DNA of 64,000 nucleotides from JBBBNV01 sp037137075. Its GTDB lineage: Bacteria; Bacillota; Bacilli; Paenibacillales; NBRC-103111. Position 1 is the stretch's first letter; each line of letters begins with the position of its first letter. The notes beneath the pieces were generated by a model that was given only the letters and a program-made list of their open reading frames with translations, made no database searches and was not told the DNA's origin. This document shows, piece by piece, positions 58,096-64,000 of the stretch. Location: assembly GCF_037137075.1 (NCBI RefSeq), contig NZ_JBBBNV010000018.1, positions 36,636 to 100,635 of the forward strand, in the 5' to 3' direction. The position numbers were made by a program, and so were the translations under genes.

Positions 58096-58824
58096 ATGAT
58101 AATCGTGCGCAATTTGGTCAAAACATTCCCGCCGGGCCAGCAGGTGCTGTCCGGTGTGAGCTTTCAGGCGGACCCCGGCGAATTTATTGCCGTGGTCGGG
58201 GCGAGCGGCAGCGGGAAGAGCACCCTGCTTCGCTGTTTATTCCTGAAGGAAGCGTGGACCTCGGGTCAATACATTTATAAAGGCAGTGATGTAACGACCT
58301 CGGGGCTGATGCAGAAGTTTCAACTGCGCCGGGATTGGGCCTATCTGGAAGAAAAGCCGGATATGGACCTCAAGGCATCGGCACACCGCAATGTGCTGGG
58401 CGGGCGTTTTTACCAGACACCGCTATGGCGCAAGCTGACCCGCAGTGTAGCGGTGGATGAGCATGTTCTGGCGATGGACTACTTGGAGAAGGTCGGCCTG
58501 CTCGATAAGGCGGAGGAAAAGGCCGAGAAGCTGAGCGGCGGCGAGAAGCAGCGTGTGGCGCTGGCGAGGGCGCTGGTGCAGGGGGCAGAGGTGATTTTTG
58601 CCGATGAGCCGGTTACCGGACTTCAGCCGGAGGCGGCAGAACGAGTGCTGCAGGACCTGAGGTCCATCTGCGTCCAAGAGAAGAAGACGGTCATTTGCAC
58701 GCTCCACAACCTGGAATGGGCCGAGCGGTTTGCTACCCGGATCTGGGGGCTTTCCGGCGGGAGGATTGCAGTGGATGTCGCTGCCCGGCGGCTGACGATG
58801 CGGGAGCGGGAGATGATTTTTTAA
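58096..58824 (+). CDS. Orphan ABC ATPase, PhnC/LolD-like
   Basis: A 242-residue ATPase. Walker A is GASGSGKST (about residues 36-44), the signature is LSGGEKQRVALARAL, Walker B is VIFADEPVTGL and the switch His is in CTLHNLEWAERFATRIWGLSGGRI. The AHRNVLGGRF and WRKL segment between Walker A and signature is like the PhnC phosphonate-importer ATPase. No permease or binding protein is adjacent, so it either serves a remote transporter or has a soluble role. AAAGGAGA lies seven bases before the ATG. A strong terminator follows. Confidence 0.87.
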   Translation: MIIVRNLVKTFPPGQQVLSGVSFQADPGEFIAVVGASGSGKSTLLRCLFLKEAWTSGQYIYKGSDVTTSGLMQKFQLRRDWAYLEEKPDMDLKASAHRNVLGGRFYQTPLWRKLTRSVAVDEHVLAMDYLEKVGLLDKAEEKAEKLSGGEKQRVALARALVQGAEVIFADEPVTGLQPEAAERVLQDLRSICVQEKKTVICTLHNLEWAERFATRIWGLSGGRIAVDVAARRLTMREREMIF

Positions 58825-58893
58825 TACGTTGTATAGTACGGATGTCAAGAGTATGGCGCCTGCACAAGCGGCGGTAGCCGTGCTCTATGCTCG

Positions 58894-58919
58894 AAGCCCC
58901 GCGGCCTGCGGGGCTTTTT
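58894..58919 (+). terminator. Terminator of the PhnC-like ATPase gene
   Basis: AAGCCCCGC pairs perfectly with GCGGGGCTT around GGCCT, followed by TTT. Confidence 0.93.
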
Positions 58920-59147
58920 GCCGTTATCCGCAGCGTTGGCTTTTCTGCGTGTTTAAACAGATTGCCATGCGAGAAAAGGAGAGGTATATTTGGAGCATGC
59001 ATCATGTAGTGAATAGGTAGTCGGATTCATGGAGCTACATGCACAATGGTTGTGGCAGGAAGTGAAAACCGTGAAAACCTGCTGCTTGGCTTAGAAAGCA
59101 ATCGGATGACGGTTTATCCAGGCTGCCGCTCTGAACTGGAGTGTAAA

Positions 59148-59189
59148 AAAACAACATCCCGGGCCATCACGGCTGCGGGATGTTGTTTT
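59148..59189. terminator. Bidirectional terminator-like hairpin
   Basis: AAAACAACATCCCG (59148-59161) pairs perfectly with CGGGATGTTGTTTT (59176-59189). A and T runs flank both sides. It could end the minus-strand trxB fusion transcript, or a plus-strand transcript for which no gene is visible. Confidence 0.82.
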
Positions 59190-59391
59190 GGCAGTAGAAC
59201 GGGAGACCGTGAATACGTTTGCCTGTACGCATATCGCTACGTATCGCTTCTGAGAACAACGTTACTGCGTAAGGACGTTCGAGTCCGGTGACTTTGCATG
59301 GCCATTCAGCGCAGCTTGCCTTTACCTGGATATCTGGTGTTATCCTCAGCCAAGCGAATGGTGCTGACGGCATAGCTGGCTTGCCATTTAT

Positions 59392-60744
59392 TTAAGCATA
59401 TTGCGGCCGCAGCTTTGTCCGGCCGTTGATGAACTGATCTGCCCCGAGTGCTGCGATGCACCCGTCGGCTGCGGAAACAACCGCTTGTTTAATCGGCGTG
59501 CGCCGAGCGTCCCCGCCGGCAAAAACACCGTCTACACTCGTGCGGAGCAGCTCATCAACCTTAACGTAGCCGTCTTCCTCCAGCTCTACGGCATTGCCGA
59601 GGAACGAGGTGCCGGGCTTCATGCCGGCCAAATACAAGAATACGCCGTCAACGTCCCACGCCTGCTCACCGGCTTCCGGTGTATTGACGATGACCCGGTC
59701 AACGGACTCGTCGCCCGCAATTTCTTTTACGCGGTGCTTGTAATAAATCTGCACGTTCGGCAGCTTTGCGAATTCGTCCAGATCTTCCTCCGGAACCTTC
59801 ACGGTGCTGCCGGGTACAAGCAGCCGCACCTCGCGGCCGAACTTGGCCAGCGCGGTAGCTTCGTGAATCGCTTCTTCATTATCGCCAACCACCACGACCA
59901 CACGATCCTGGTAGAAGGCGGCGTCGCAAGTGGAGCAGTAGCTTACGCCGCGGCCAGTAAATTCTTCTTCCCCTTTGATTTTACTGCCCGGGGCTTTGGC
60001 GCCTACGGCAATGAAAACACTTTTCGCGCGGATGGTGCCTTCCGGAAGCTGGAGCAGCTTCAGTTCAGGATTCGAGAAATCTACGGAGAGCACTTGGCTG
60101 CGCACAAAGGAAGCGCCGAAGTCATGTGCATGCTGCTGCATTTCGGTAACCAGCTCAAGGCCGGTTACTTCCTTGCGGACGCCGGGATAGTTAGCGATTT
60201 TGTGAGTCGTCGCCAGTGTCCCTGCTGCAGGGGCTTTATCGATTACAAGCGTGCTGAGCCGGCCGCGCGCAGAATACACAGCCGCTGAAGCACCGGCCGG
60301 TCCGGCGCCAATGACGACGAGGTCGTACACCCGGTCGAGCACGTCGGCGGTAACTGAGCCGAACAGTGTATTGCCAGAATCCGAGCCGCTGCCTTGGGAA
60401 GCTTCAGCGCCTGATGCGGTAAGGGGTTGTCCTGCCGCGTCGCTGTGATCAGCGGCGCCTTGAGCGGCAGCACCGCCTTCGGCCGCCGAGCCGCCGCCAA
60501 TCGCAATACCGGCTGCCTCCAGGCGCTGCTTCATTTTCTCAGGCTGGAACCCGAGCACCGGCTTGCCGCCGATGTAAGTAGCCGGGGTGCCGAAGATACG
60601 TTTAGCTTGGAGTTCTTCGAAGTATTCCTTCACCTCCGACACGTTGCGCTCTTCGTAGGCGAGGCCCCACTCCTGAAGCTGCTCCTTAACTTTATGGCAG
60701 TGCGGACATCCGCTGCTCGTGTACACAATTACGCTGCTCGACAT
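59392..60744 (-). CDS. trxB: Glutaredoxin-thioredoxin reductase fusion
   Basis: A 450-residue flavoenzyme with an added N-terminal glutaredoxin. Residues 1-80 are the glutaredoxin domain with CPHC (C13, C16) and GTPATYIGG. Residues about 83-130 are a Gly/Ala/Ser-rich linker. The reductase follows: FAD motif GAGPAG (146-151), redox pair CSTC (C270, C273), NADPH motif VGDNEEA and the C-terminal FAD contact SVDGVFAGGDARRTPIKQ. ATG at 60744 has GGGGGAG five bases upstream. It lies 29 bp after a 2-Cys peroxiredoxin gene. By analogy with AhpC/AhpF, electrons probably pass from NADPH through FAD and the fused glutaredoxin to the peroxiredoxin. That flow is inference. Confidence 0.92.
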   Translation of the reverse strand: MSSSVIVYTSSGCPHCHKVKEQLQEWGLAYEERNVSEVKEYFEELQAKRIFGTPATYIGGKPVLGFQPEKMKQRLEAAGIAIGGGSAAEGGAAAQGAADHSDAAGQPLTASGAEASQGSGSDSGNTLFGSVTADVLDRVYDLVVIGAGPAGASAAVYSARGRLSTLVIDKAPAAGTLATTHKIANYPGVRKEVTGLELVTEMQQHAHDFGASFVRSQVLSVDFSNPELKLLQLPEGTIRAKSVFIAVGAKAPGSKIKGEEEFTGRGVSYCSTCDAAFYQDRVVVVVGDNEEAIHEATALAKFGREVRLLVPGSTVKVPEEDLDEFAKLPNVQIYYKHRVKEIAGDESVDRVIVNTPEAGEQAWDVDGVFLYLAGMKPGTSFLGNAVELEEDGYVKVDELLRTSVDGVFAGGDARRTPIKQAVVSAADGCIAALGADQFINGRTKLRPQYA

Positions 60745-60773
60745 AGCTACTCCCCCTTGTTCAAGTAATGATA

Positions 60774-61319
60774 TTAGGCCTGCAAAAGCTTGTCGCCCGG
60801 TTTCCAGTTCGCCGCGCACAGTCCGCCGGCTTGAAGTGCTTGCAGGATGCGAAGAGTTTCATCCACGCTGCGGCCTACATCGTTATGGTTTACAACCTGA
60901 TATTTTACAACGCCTTCCGGATCGATAATGAACAGCCCGCGGAGAGCGACGCCTTCATCTTCAAGGAGAACACCATAGTCGCTGCTGACCTTCTTGGTGA
61001 TGTCGGAAGCGAGCGGGAATTCGATCTTGCCCAGACCGCCGGCATCCTTGCTTGTGTTAATCCAGGCGCGGTGGGAGTGCACGCTGTCCACGCTTACGCC
61101 AAGCACTTCAGTGTCCAAATCGGCGAATTGCTCAACCGCATCGCTAAGCGCAACGATTTCAGTCGGGCATACAAAAGTGAAGTCGAGTGGATAAAAGAAG
61201 AAGACCAGCCATTTACCGCGATAATCAGAAAGGGATACCTTGCCGAAATTTTGACCGTCTCTCAAAACGGTGTCCATTGTGAAGTCTGGTGCTTGCTTGC
61301 CTACGAAACGCTCTGCCAT
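60774..61319 (-). CDS. Typical 2-Cys peroxiredoxin (AhpC/Prx1 type)
   Basis: A 181-residue peroxidase. The peroxidatic Cys51 is in FYPLDFTFVCPTEIVAL and the resolving Cys168 in GGLCAANWKPG. EVLGVSVDSVHSHRAWI and RGLFIIDPEGVVKYQVVNHNDVGRSVDE are family blocks. It opens MAERFVGKQAPDF. AAGGAGG lies eight bases before the ATG at 61319; a longer reading to 61403 crosses the promoter and is rejected. It is the promoter-proximal gene of a pair with the Grx-TrxR fusion and is probably induced by peroxide through the PerR-type box upstream. Confidence 0.95.
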   Translation of the reverse strand: MAERFVGKQAPDFTMDTVLRDGQNFGKVSLSDYRGKWLVFFFYPLDFTFVCPTEIVALSDAVEQFADLDTEVLGVSVDSVHSHRAWINTSKDAGGLGKIEFPLASDITKKVSSDYGVLLEDEGVALRGLFIIDPEGVVKYQVVNHNDVGRSVDETLRILQALQAGGLCAANWKPGDKLLQA

Positions 61320-61374
61320 GTGAAATTCCTCCTTGGAATAGGTAATAGTGGTTAGGTGATTGCTTCTGGTTACT

Positions 61375-61403
61375 AGAATACCAAGTCTGATAATTAAAGT
61401 CAA
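61375..61403 (-). promoter_or_regulatory. Sigma-A promoter of the peroxiredoxin-trxB operon
   Basis: On the minus strand -35 TTGACT (61403-61398) and -10 TATTCT (61380-61375) are separated by exactly 17 bp, about 50 bp upstream of the start codon. Confidence 0.75.
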
Positions 61404-61410
61404 TACTAAT

Positions 61411-61425
61411 TTATAATAATTCTAA
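61411..61425 (-). promoter_or_regulatory. PerR-type box upstream of the peroxiredoxin operon
   Basis: TTATAATAATTCTAA matches the PerR box TTATAATNATTATAA at all but one fixed position. It lies seven base pairs upstream of the -35. Fur and Zur boxes are related, but the controlled genes favour PerR. Confidence 0.75.
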
Positions 61426-61676
61426 AAAATAAAAAGACGTTCAACATTCAGTCACAAGCACTTGGATAGAATGTGCGGAAATTTTTATATCTATATATCT
61501 AATTAAGGATACCAGACCATTGCCTGATTGGGTTATTTTTCTATGTTACGATTTTTTAATAAGAACTTTTGACTGTCCAGATATCTATTATAGCCATGTT
61601 TTAGACAGGTTGGATTTATGTTGACAAGGTTAAGGGGCGATCTTAGAATTAAGAAATAATTTTAGCCAACCGGATT

Positions 61677-61690
61677 TGGAAGCGCTATCA
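61677..61690 (+). promoter_or_regulatory. cre-like site ahead of the purine permease gene
   Basis: TGGAAGCGCTATCA fits the relaxed CcpA consensus TGNAANCGNWNNCA; the third base is G rather than A/T. It lies 61 bp before the start codon. Confidence 0.4.
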
Positions 61691-61750
61691 TAAAAATGAA
61701 TAGTAAAACAAAAGGTTGGTAATCTTATAGAAAAAAAGGGGAGTTGGCGT

Positions 61751-63115
61751 TTGGATCGTTTTTTTAAGCTGAAGGAAAATGGGACGTCTGTACGCGTCGA
61801 GATGATGGCCGGCTTGACAACCTTCATGACAATGGCCTACATATTGGCAGTTAACCCGCTGATACTTGGCGCTGCAGGAATGGACTGGATGTCGATCTTT
61901 TTGGCTACAGCCATTGCCGCCGGTGTCATGACCGTCGCGATGGGATTGTTTGTGAACTTTCCGGTAGCCTTGGCGCCGGGAATGGGCCTCAATGCATATT
62001 TCGCCGCTGTTGTCGTATCCTCCAACGGGGCGATTAGCTGGCAGATGGCATTGACTGCGGTATTCATGTCGGGGATTATTTTTATCATTTTGACGGTTAC
62101 CAAGGTTCGTCAATTGCTGTTAGTTGCCGTTCCGGATACTTTAAAGCACGCGATTACGGTCGGGATCGGACTATTTATTACTGTAGTGGGCTTGAAAAAC
62201 AGCGGATTGATGACTATTGTGCTGGAACCGTTCACGGATGTTCCTGCACATTCGGGTCGGCCTGCGCTGGGGGCCGAAACCGTGCTTACGATGGGCAGCT
62301 TCCATGACCCGAATGTTCAATTGGCGATTATCGGTATTTTACTGATTGGGATTTTGTTGGTGCTGCGCATTAAAGGCGCTATTTTGTTCGGCATTCTCGG
62401 GACGACGATAATCGGTTACTTTATGGGACTGGTTGACCTGGCTTCGCTTGGAAAAGCAACCTGGCTCCCTGATTTCAGCAAGCTGGAGTTTGCCCAGTTT
62501 GACTTTGCCGGCGTATTTAATGTGGGCATCATTAGTATTATCGCGACGTTTACCTTTGTTGAACTGTTCGATACGTTCGGAACCTTAGTCGGGACGGCCA
62601 ATCGCGCAGGCTTTATGAAGAACCGTCAGGAAGGAAATAAGCGTGTCGGCAAAGCAATGATGGTGGATGCAGTCGGCGTTAGCGCAGGGGCATTGGTTGG
62701 GACAAGTACAGTTACGGCTTTTGTGGAAAGCTCGGCAGGTGTAGCTGAAGGGGGCCGTACCGGCTTGACTTCCGTGACGACAGGGGCGTGCTTCCTGCTG
62801 GCGCTGTTCCTGGCGCCGATTGCAGCACTGATCCCAGGGTCCGCCGCTTCTGCCGCTCTTATAGTAGTTGGCGTCCTGATGATGCAGTCTGTCAAAGAAA
62901 TCGAGTTTCAGGATTTGGTTCAGGGCATCCCGGCTTTTCTAACCATTGTGTTTATGCCTTTTACTTATAATATCGCGAACGGTATTTCTATGGGGATTAT
63001 CGCGTATGTAATTTTGGCAACCGTAGGCGGCGGGAATAAATATAAGGTTCACTGGCTGATGTGGATTTTGTTTGTTCTTGTTTTGGCCAGATACCTATTT
63101 ATTGGAGGAGAGTAA
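61751..63115 (+). CDS. NCS2-family hypoxanthine/guanine permease (AzgA/PbuG type)
   Basis: A 454-residue permease with about 13 membrane segments. The N-terminal VEMMAGLTTFMTMAYILAVNPLIL, LAPGMGLNAYFA, the substrate region TFTFVELFDTFGTLVGTANRAGFM and GTSTVTAFVESSAGVAEGGRTGLTSVTTG are characteristic of the AzgA branch, which imports hypoxanthine, guanine or adenine with protons. TTG at 61751 is the start, with AAGGGGAG seven bases upstream. B. subtilis pbuG is under a guanine riboswitch, but none is visible here. It is the last protein gene before the rRNA operon. Confidence 0.93.
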   Translation: MDRFFKLKENGTSVRVEMMAGLTTFMTMAYILAVNPLILGAAGMDWMSIFLATAIAAGVMTVAMGLFVNFPVALAPGMGLNAYFAAVVVSSNGAISWQMALTAVFMSGIIFIILTVTKVRQLLLVAVPDTLKHAITVGIGLFITVVGLKNSGLMTIVLEPFTDVPAHSGRPALGAETVLTMGSFHDPNVQLAIIGILLIGILLVLRIKGAILFGILGTTIIGYFMGLVDLASLGKATWLPDFSKLEFAQFDFAGVFNVGIISIIATFTFVELFDTFGTLVGTANRAGFMKNRQEGNKRVGKAMMVDAVGVSAGALVGTSTVTAFVESSAGVAEGGRTGLTSVTTGACFLLALFLAPIAALIPGSAASAALIVVGVLMMQSVKEIEFQDLVQGIPAFLTIVFMPFTYNIANGISMGIIAYVILATVGGGNKYKVHWLMWILFVLVLARYLFIGGE

Positions 63116-63382
63116 TTGCCAGGCGCAGGGCTTCTTCCATAAAATGAACAGCGGCGGTGTCAGCGACAACCGGCATGAATTATGTATTCTGCACTATCAG
63201 TCTGCTGATGCCTTAGCTGTTGCATAATCGGCGGGTTCCTGTGGTTTTGCGGGATTATGAACGAAAGACCTGCGCGCTTTGCTCGTATACTGCGGCGAGG
63301 GTGACTTGTAGAGAACGGGTTTCGGAGCATGGACCTTCAAGACTGCTAAGTTTTGTGCTTACAAAGAAGATATAGCAATGTA

Positions 63383-63427
63383 CCGTCAAGATTTGTGCGG
63401 CTCGCGCAGACTTGGCGGTCTTTTTTG
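63383..63427 (+). terminator. Terminator-like hairpin upstream of the rRNA operon
   Basis: ACCGTCAAG pairs with CTTGGCGGT and the inner TGTGCG with CGCGCA, using G-T wobbles, followed by CTTTTTTG. It is 270 bp after the permease stop and could end that transcript, shielding it from the rRNA operon. Confidence 0.7.
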
Positions 63428-63472
63428 TTTTGAGATTGGAGCTATGATGCTGGTAGAGAACATCGTTGGCAT

Positions 63473-63535
63473 TGTGGTCGACTGACTGCCGTCATGCAGC
63501 GAAACACTGCGCCGGGAACTACGGGCGGTGCGGAA
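63473..63535 (-). repeat. Dispersed hairpin repeat, copy 5 (inverted, diverged)
   Basis: Reverse complement runs TCCGCACCGCCCGTAGTTCC... to GTCGACCACA. The hairpin arms have several changes, and the terminal palindrome reads AGTCGACC, while the central CTGCATGACGGC block is intact. Confidence 0.82.
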
Positions 63536-63650
63536 AGAAGCTGGCTAATTCAGCTTTGGGGTGGGCATGGTTTGGACGGCGATAGTGGCGTGTATTCCAT
63601 GCTTATCTATCATTCTTGAAGCTGACTAGAAATCTTTTTTCATTTAGGGG

Positions 63651-63680
63651 TTGCATTATAATTGAAGTCTATGGTATATT
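63651..63680 (+). promoter_or_regulatory. rRNA operon promoter P1
   Basis: -35 TTGCAT (63651-63656), 18-bp spacer, -10 TATATT (63675-63680). Confidence 0.65.
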
Positions 63681-63740
63681 AATTCTCGCCGCTAAAACGG
63701 CACACATCGACAAAAGCTGCAAGAGCTGCTTCGAGCTTCG

Positions 63741-63798
63741 GTTCGAAAAAAGAAATTAAAAAAAGTACTTGCAATCGAGTAGGCGAATGTGTTATATT
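63741..63798 (+). promoter_or_regulatory. rRNA operon promoter P2 with UP-like element
   Basis: -35 TTGCAA (63769-63774) and -10 TATATT (63793-63798) lie 18 bp apart. An A/T-rich tract (GAAAAAAGAAATTAAAAAAA) just upstream resembles an UP element. Confidence 0.72.
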
Positions 63799-63844
63799 AA
63801 AGAGGTCGCCGCTGAGAGGTGAACGACACAAAACAGAAACACTT

Positions 63845-63866
63845 GTTCCTTGAAAACTGAACAACG
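63845..63866 (+). promoter_or_regulatory. rRNA leader antitermination segment
   Basis: The CTTGAAAACTGAACAAC motif, found in Bacillus-group rRNA leaders near boxA, lies about 90 bp before the 16S gene. Confidence 0.55.
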
Positions 63867-63952
63867 AGCGTGCTTGAGCGAGAGTTATCTCGCAAACAAG
63901 TTTTGAAATGAATGAGCTAATCTAGCTTAACAATAAGCCCTGTGAAGGGCAC

Positions 63953-64000
63953 TTTATTGGAGAGTTTGATCCTGGCTCAGGACGAACGCTGGCGGCGTGC
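63953..64000 (+). rRNA. rrs: 16S ribosomal RNA, 5' end (truncated by window)
   Basis: The sequence TTTATTGGAGAGTTTGATCC, then TGGCTCAGGACGAACGCTGG and CGGCGTGC, is the canonical Firmicute 16S start, including the universal 27F primer region. Only about 48 bases are in the window. The start is placed by analogy with mature B. subtilis 16S rRNA. Confidence 0.97.

Larger units (their letters stand above)
58825..59391. other. Intergenic region between the PhnC-like gene and the trxB fusion gene
   Basis: Two terminators lie here and about 450 bp with no convincing gene. The frame 59046-59291 runs straight through the second hairpin and is rejected. A ribosome-site-like AAAGGAGAGG at about 58975 precedes only a 7-codon frame. 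Confidence 0.6.
61320..61750. other. AT-rich divergent region between the peroxiredoxin and permease genes
   Basis: It contains the peroxiredoxin promoter and PerR-type box on the minus strand and a cre-like site near the permease. No guanine or other riboswitch was recognised in the 330 bp before the permease, and no small gene is visible. Confidence 0.6.
63116..63952. other. Region between the permease gene and the 16S rRNA gene
   Basis: The first 260 bp show nothing recognisable. A terminator-like hairpin (about 63383-63427), one dispersed-repeat copy (63473-63535), two rRNA promoters and the rRNA leader follow. No tRNA gene was seen. Confidence 0.65.

Noticed and set aside
59046..59291. 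An 81-residue plus-strand frame
   Set aside because: Passes through a perfect terminator hairpin, has no ribosome site and no protein-like pattern.
61426..61750. Possible guanine riboswitch ahead of the purine permease
   Set aside because: The characteristic P1-P2-P3 layout and conserved loop sequences were not found by eye; a covariance-model scan is needed to be sure.

Overview
The window looks like a chromosomal segment of a Paenibacillus-type Gram-positive, spore-forming Firmicute. The signs are an S-layer-homology surface protein, YesM/YesN-type two-component sugar regulation, lipobox sugar-binding lipoproteins, a SpoIIM-family protein, strong AGGAGG ribosome sites, frequent GTG/TTG starts, Firmicute cre and PerR-type operators, and a 16S rRNA gene entering at the right edge. 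No phage, transposase or CRISPR array was seen.

Layout. 1-4.9 kb: the tail of a SARP/BTAD regulator, then a 1362-residue SLH protein with six tandem Ig-like repeats. 5.3-11.2 kb: a biotin operon (bioD-bioB-bioF-bioH-like-bioC) behind a BirA-like operator; every gene except bioB carries low-complexity extra sequence. 11.4-22.7 kb: a sugar-acid block with an ABC importer, a YesM/YesN two-component pair, galactonate dehydratase, KduD, KDG kinase and KDPG aldolase, with a perfect cre site in front. 22.9-29.1 kb: a Pro/Thr-rich lipoprotein, an AraC regulator divergent from a six-hairpin glycosidase-like protein, an orphan solute-binding protein and a small zinc-ribbon protein. 29.2-33.5 kb (minus strand): Gfo/Idh/MocA oxidoreductase, hemL/gsaB and an LCP-family wall-polymer transferase with a very long Ser/Thr/Gly tail. 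34.2-36.9 kb: an ABC-2 exporter. 37-38 kb: a putative effector or toxin with an AAGNRAV leader like those of contractile-injection-system cargo. 38-40.7 kb: bcp, DUF1648, GyrI-like and membrane proteins.

41-57.9 kb is dominated by two MoxR-DUF58 modules. One carries a DUF3488-type transglutaminase. The other is the conserved but functionally obscure DUF4129-DUF4350-MoxR-DUF58 set, flanked by SpoIIM (DUF95) and RDD genes. guaA and a kinase-less sensor-like membrane protein lie between them. 58-61.4 kb: an orphan PhnC-like ATPase and a peroxide-defence pair (2-Cys peroxiredoxin plus a glutaredoxin-thioredoxin reductase fusion) with a PerR-type box. 61.7-63.1 kb: a purine permease. 63.6-64 kb: tandem rRNA promoters, leader and the 16S 5' end.

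A family of about 62-bp intergenic repeats occurs five times, plus one decayed copy, in both orientations. Each copy has a GC-rich hairpin and a GGTCGACC palindrome, and each lies near a terminator-like hairpin. The repeat family, the AAGNRAV protein and the low-complexity insertions in the biotin enzymes are the observations most worth following up. All calls come from reading the sequence; no database search was run.
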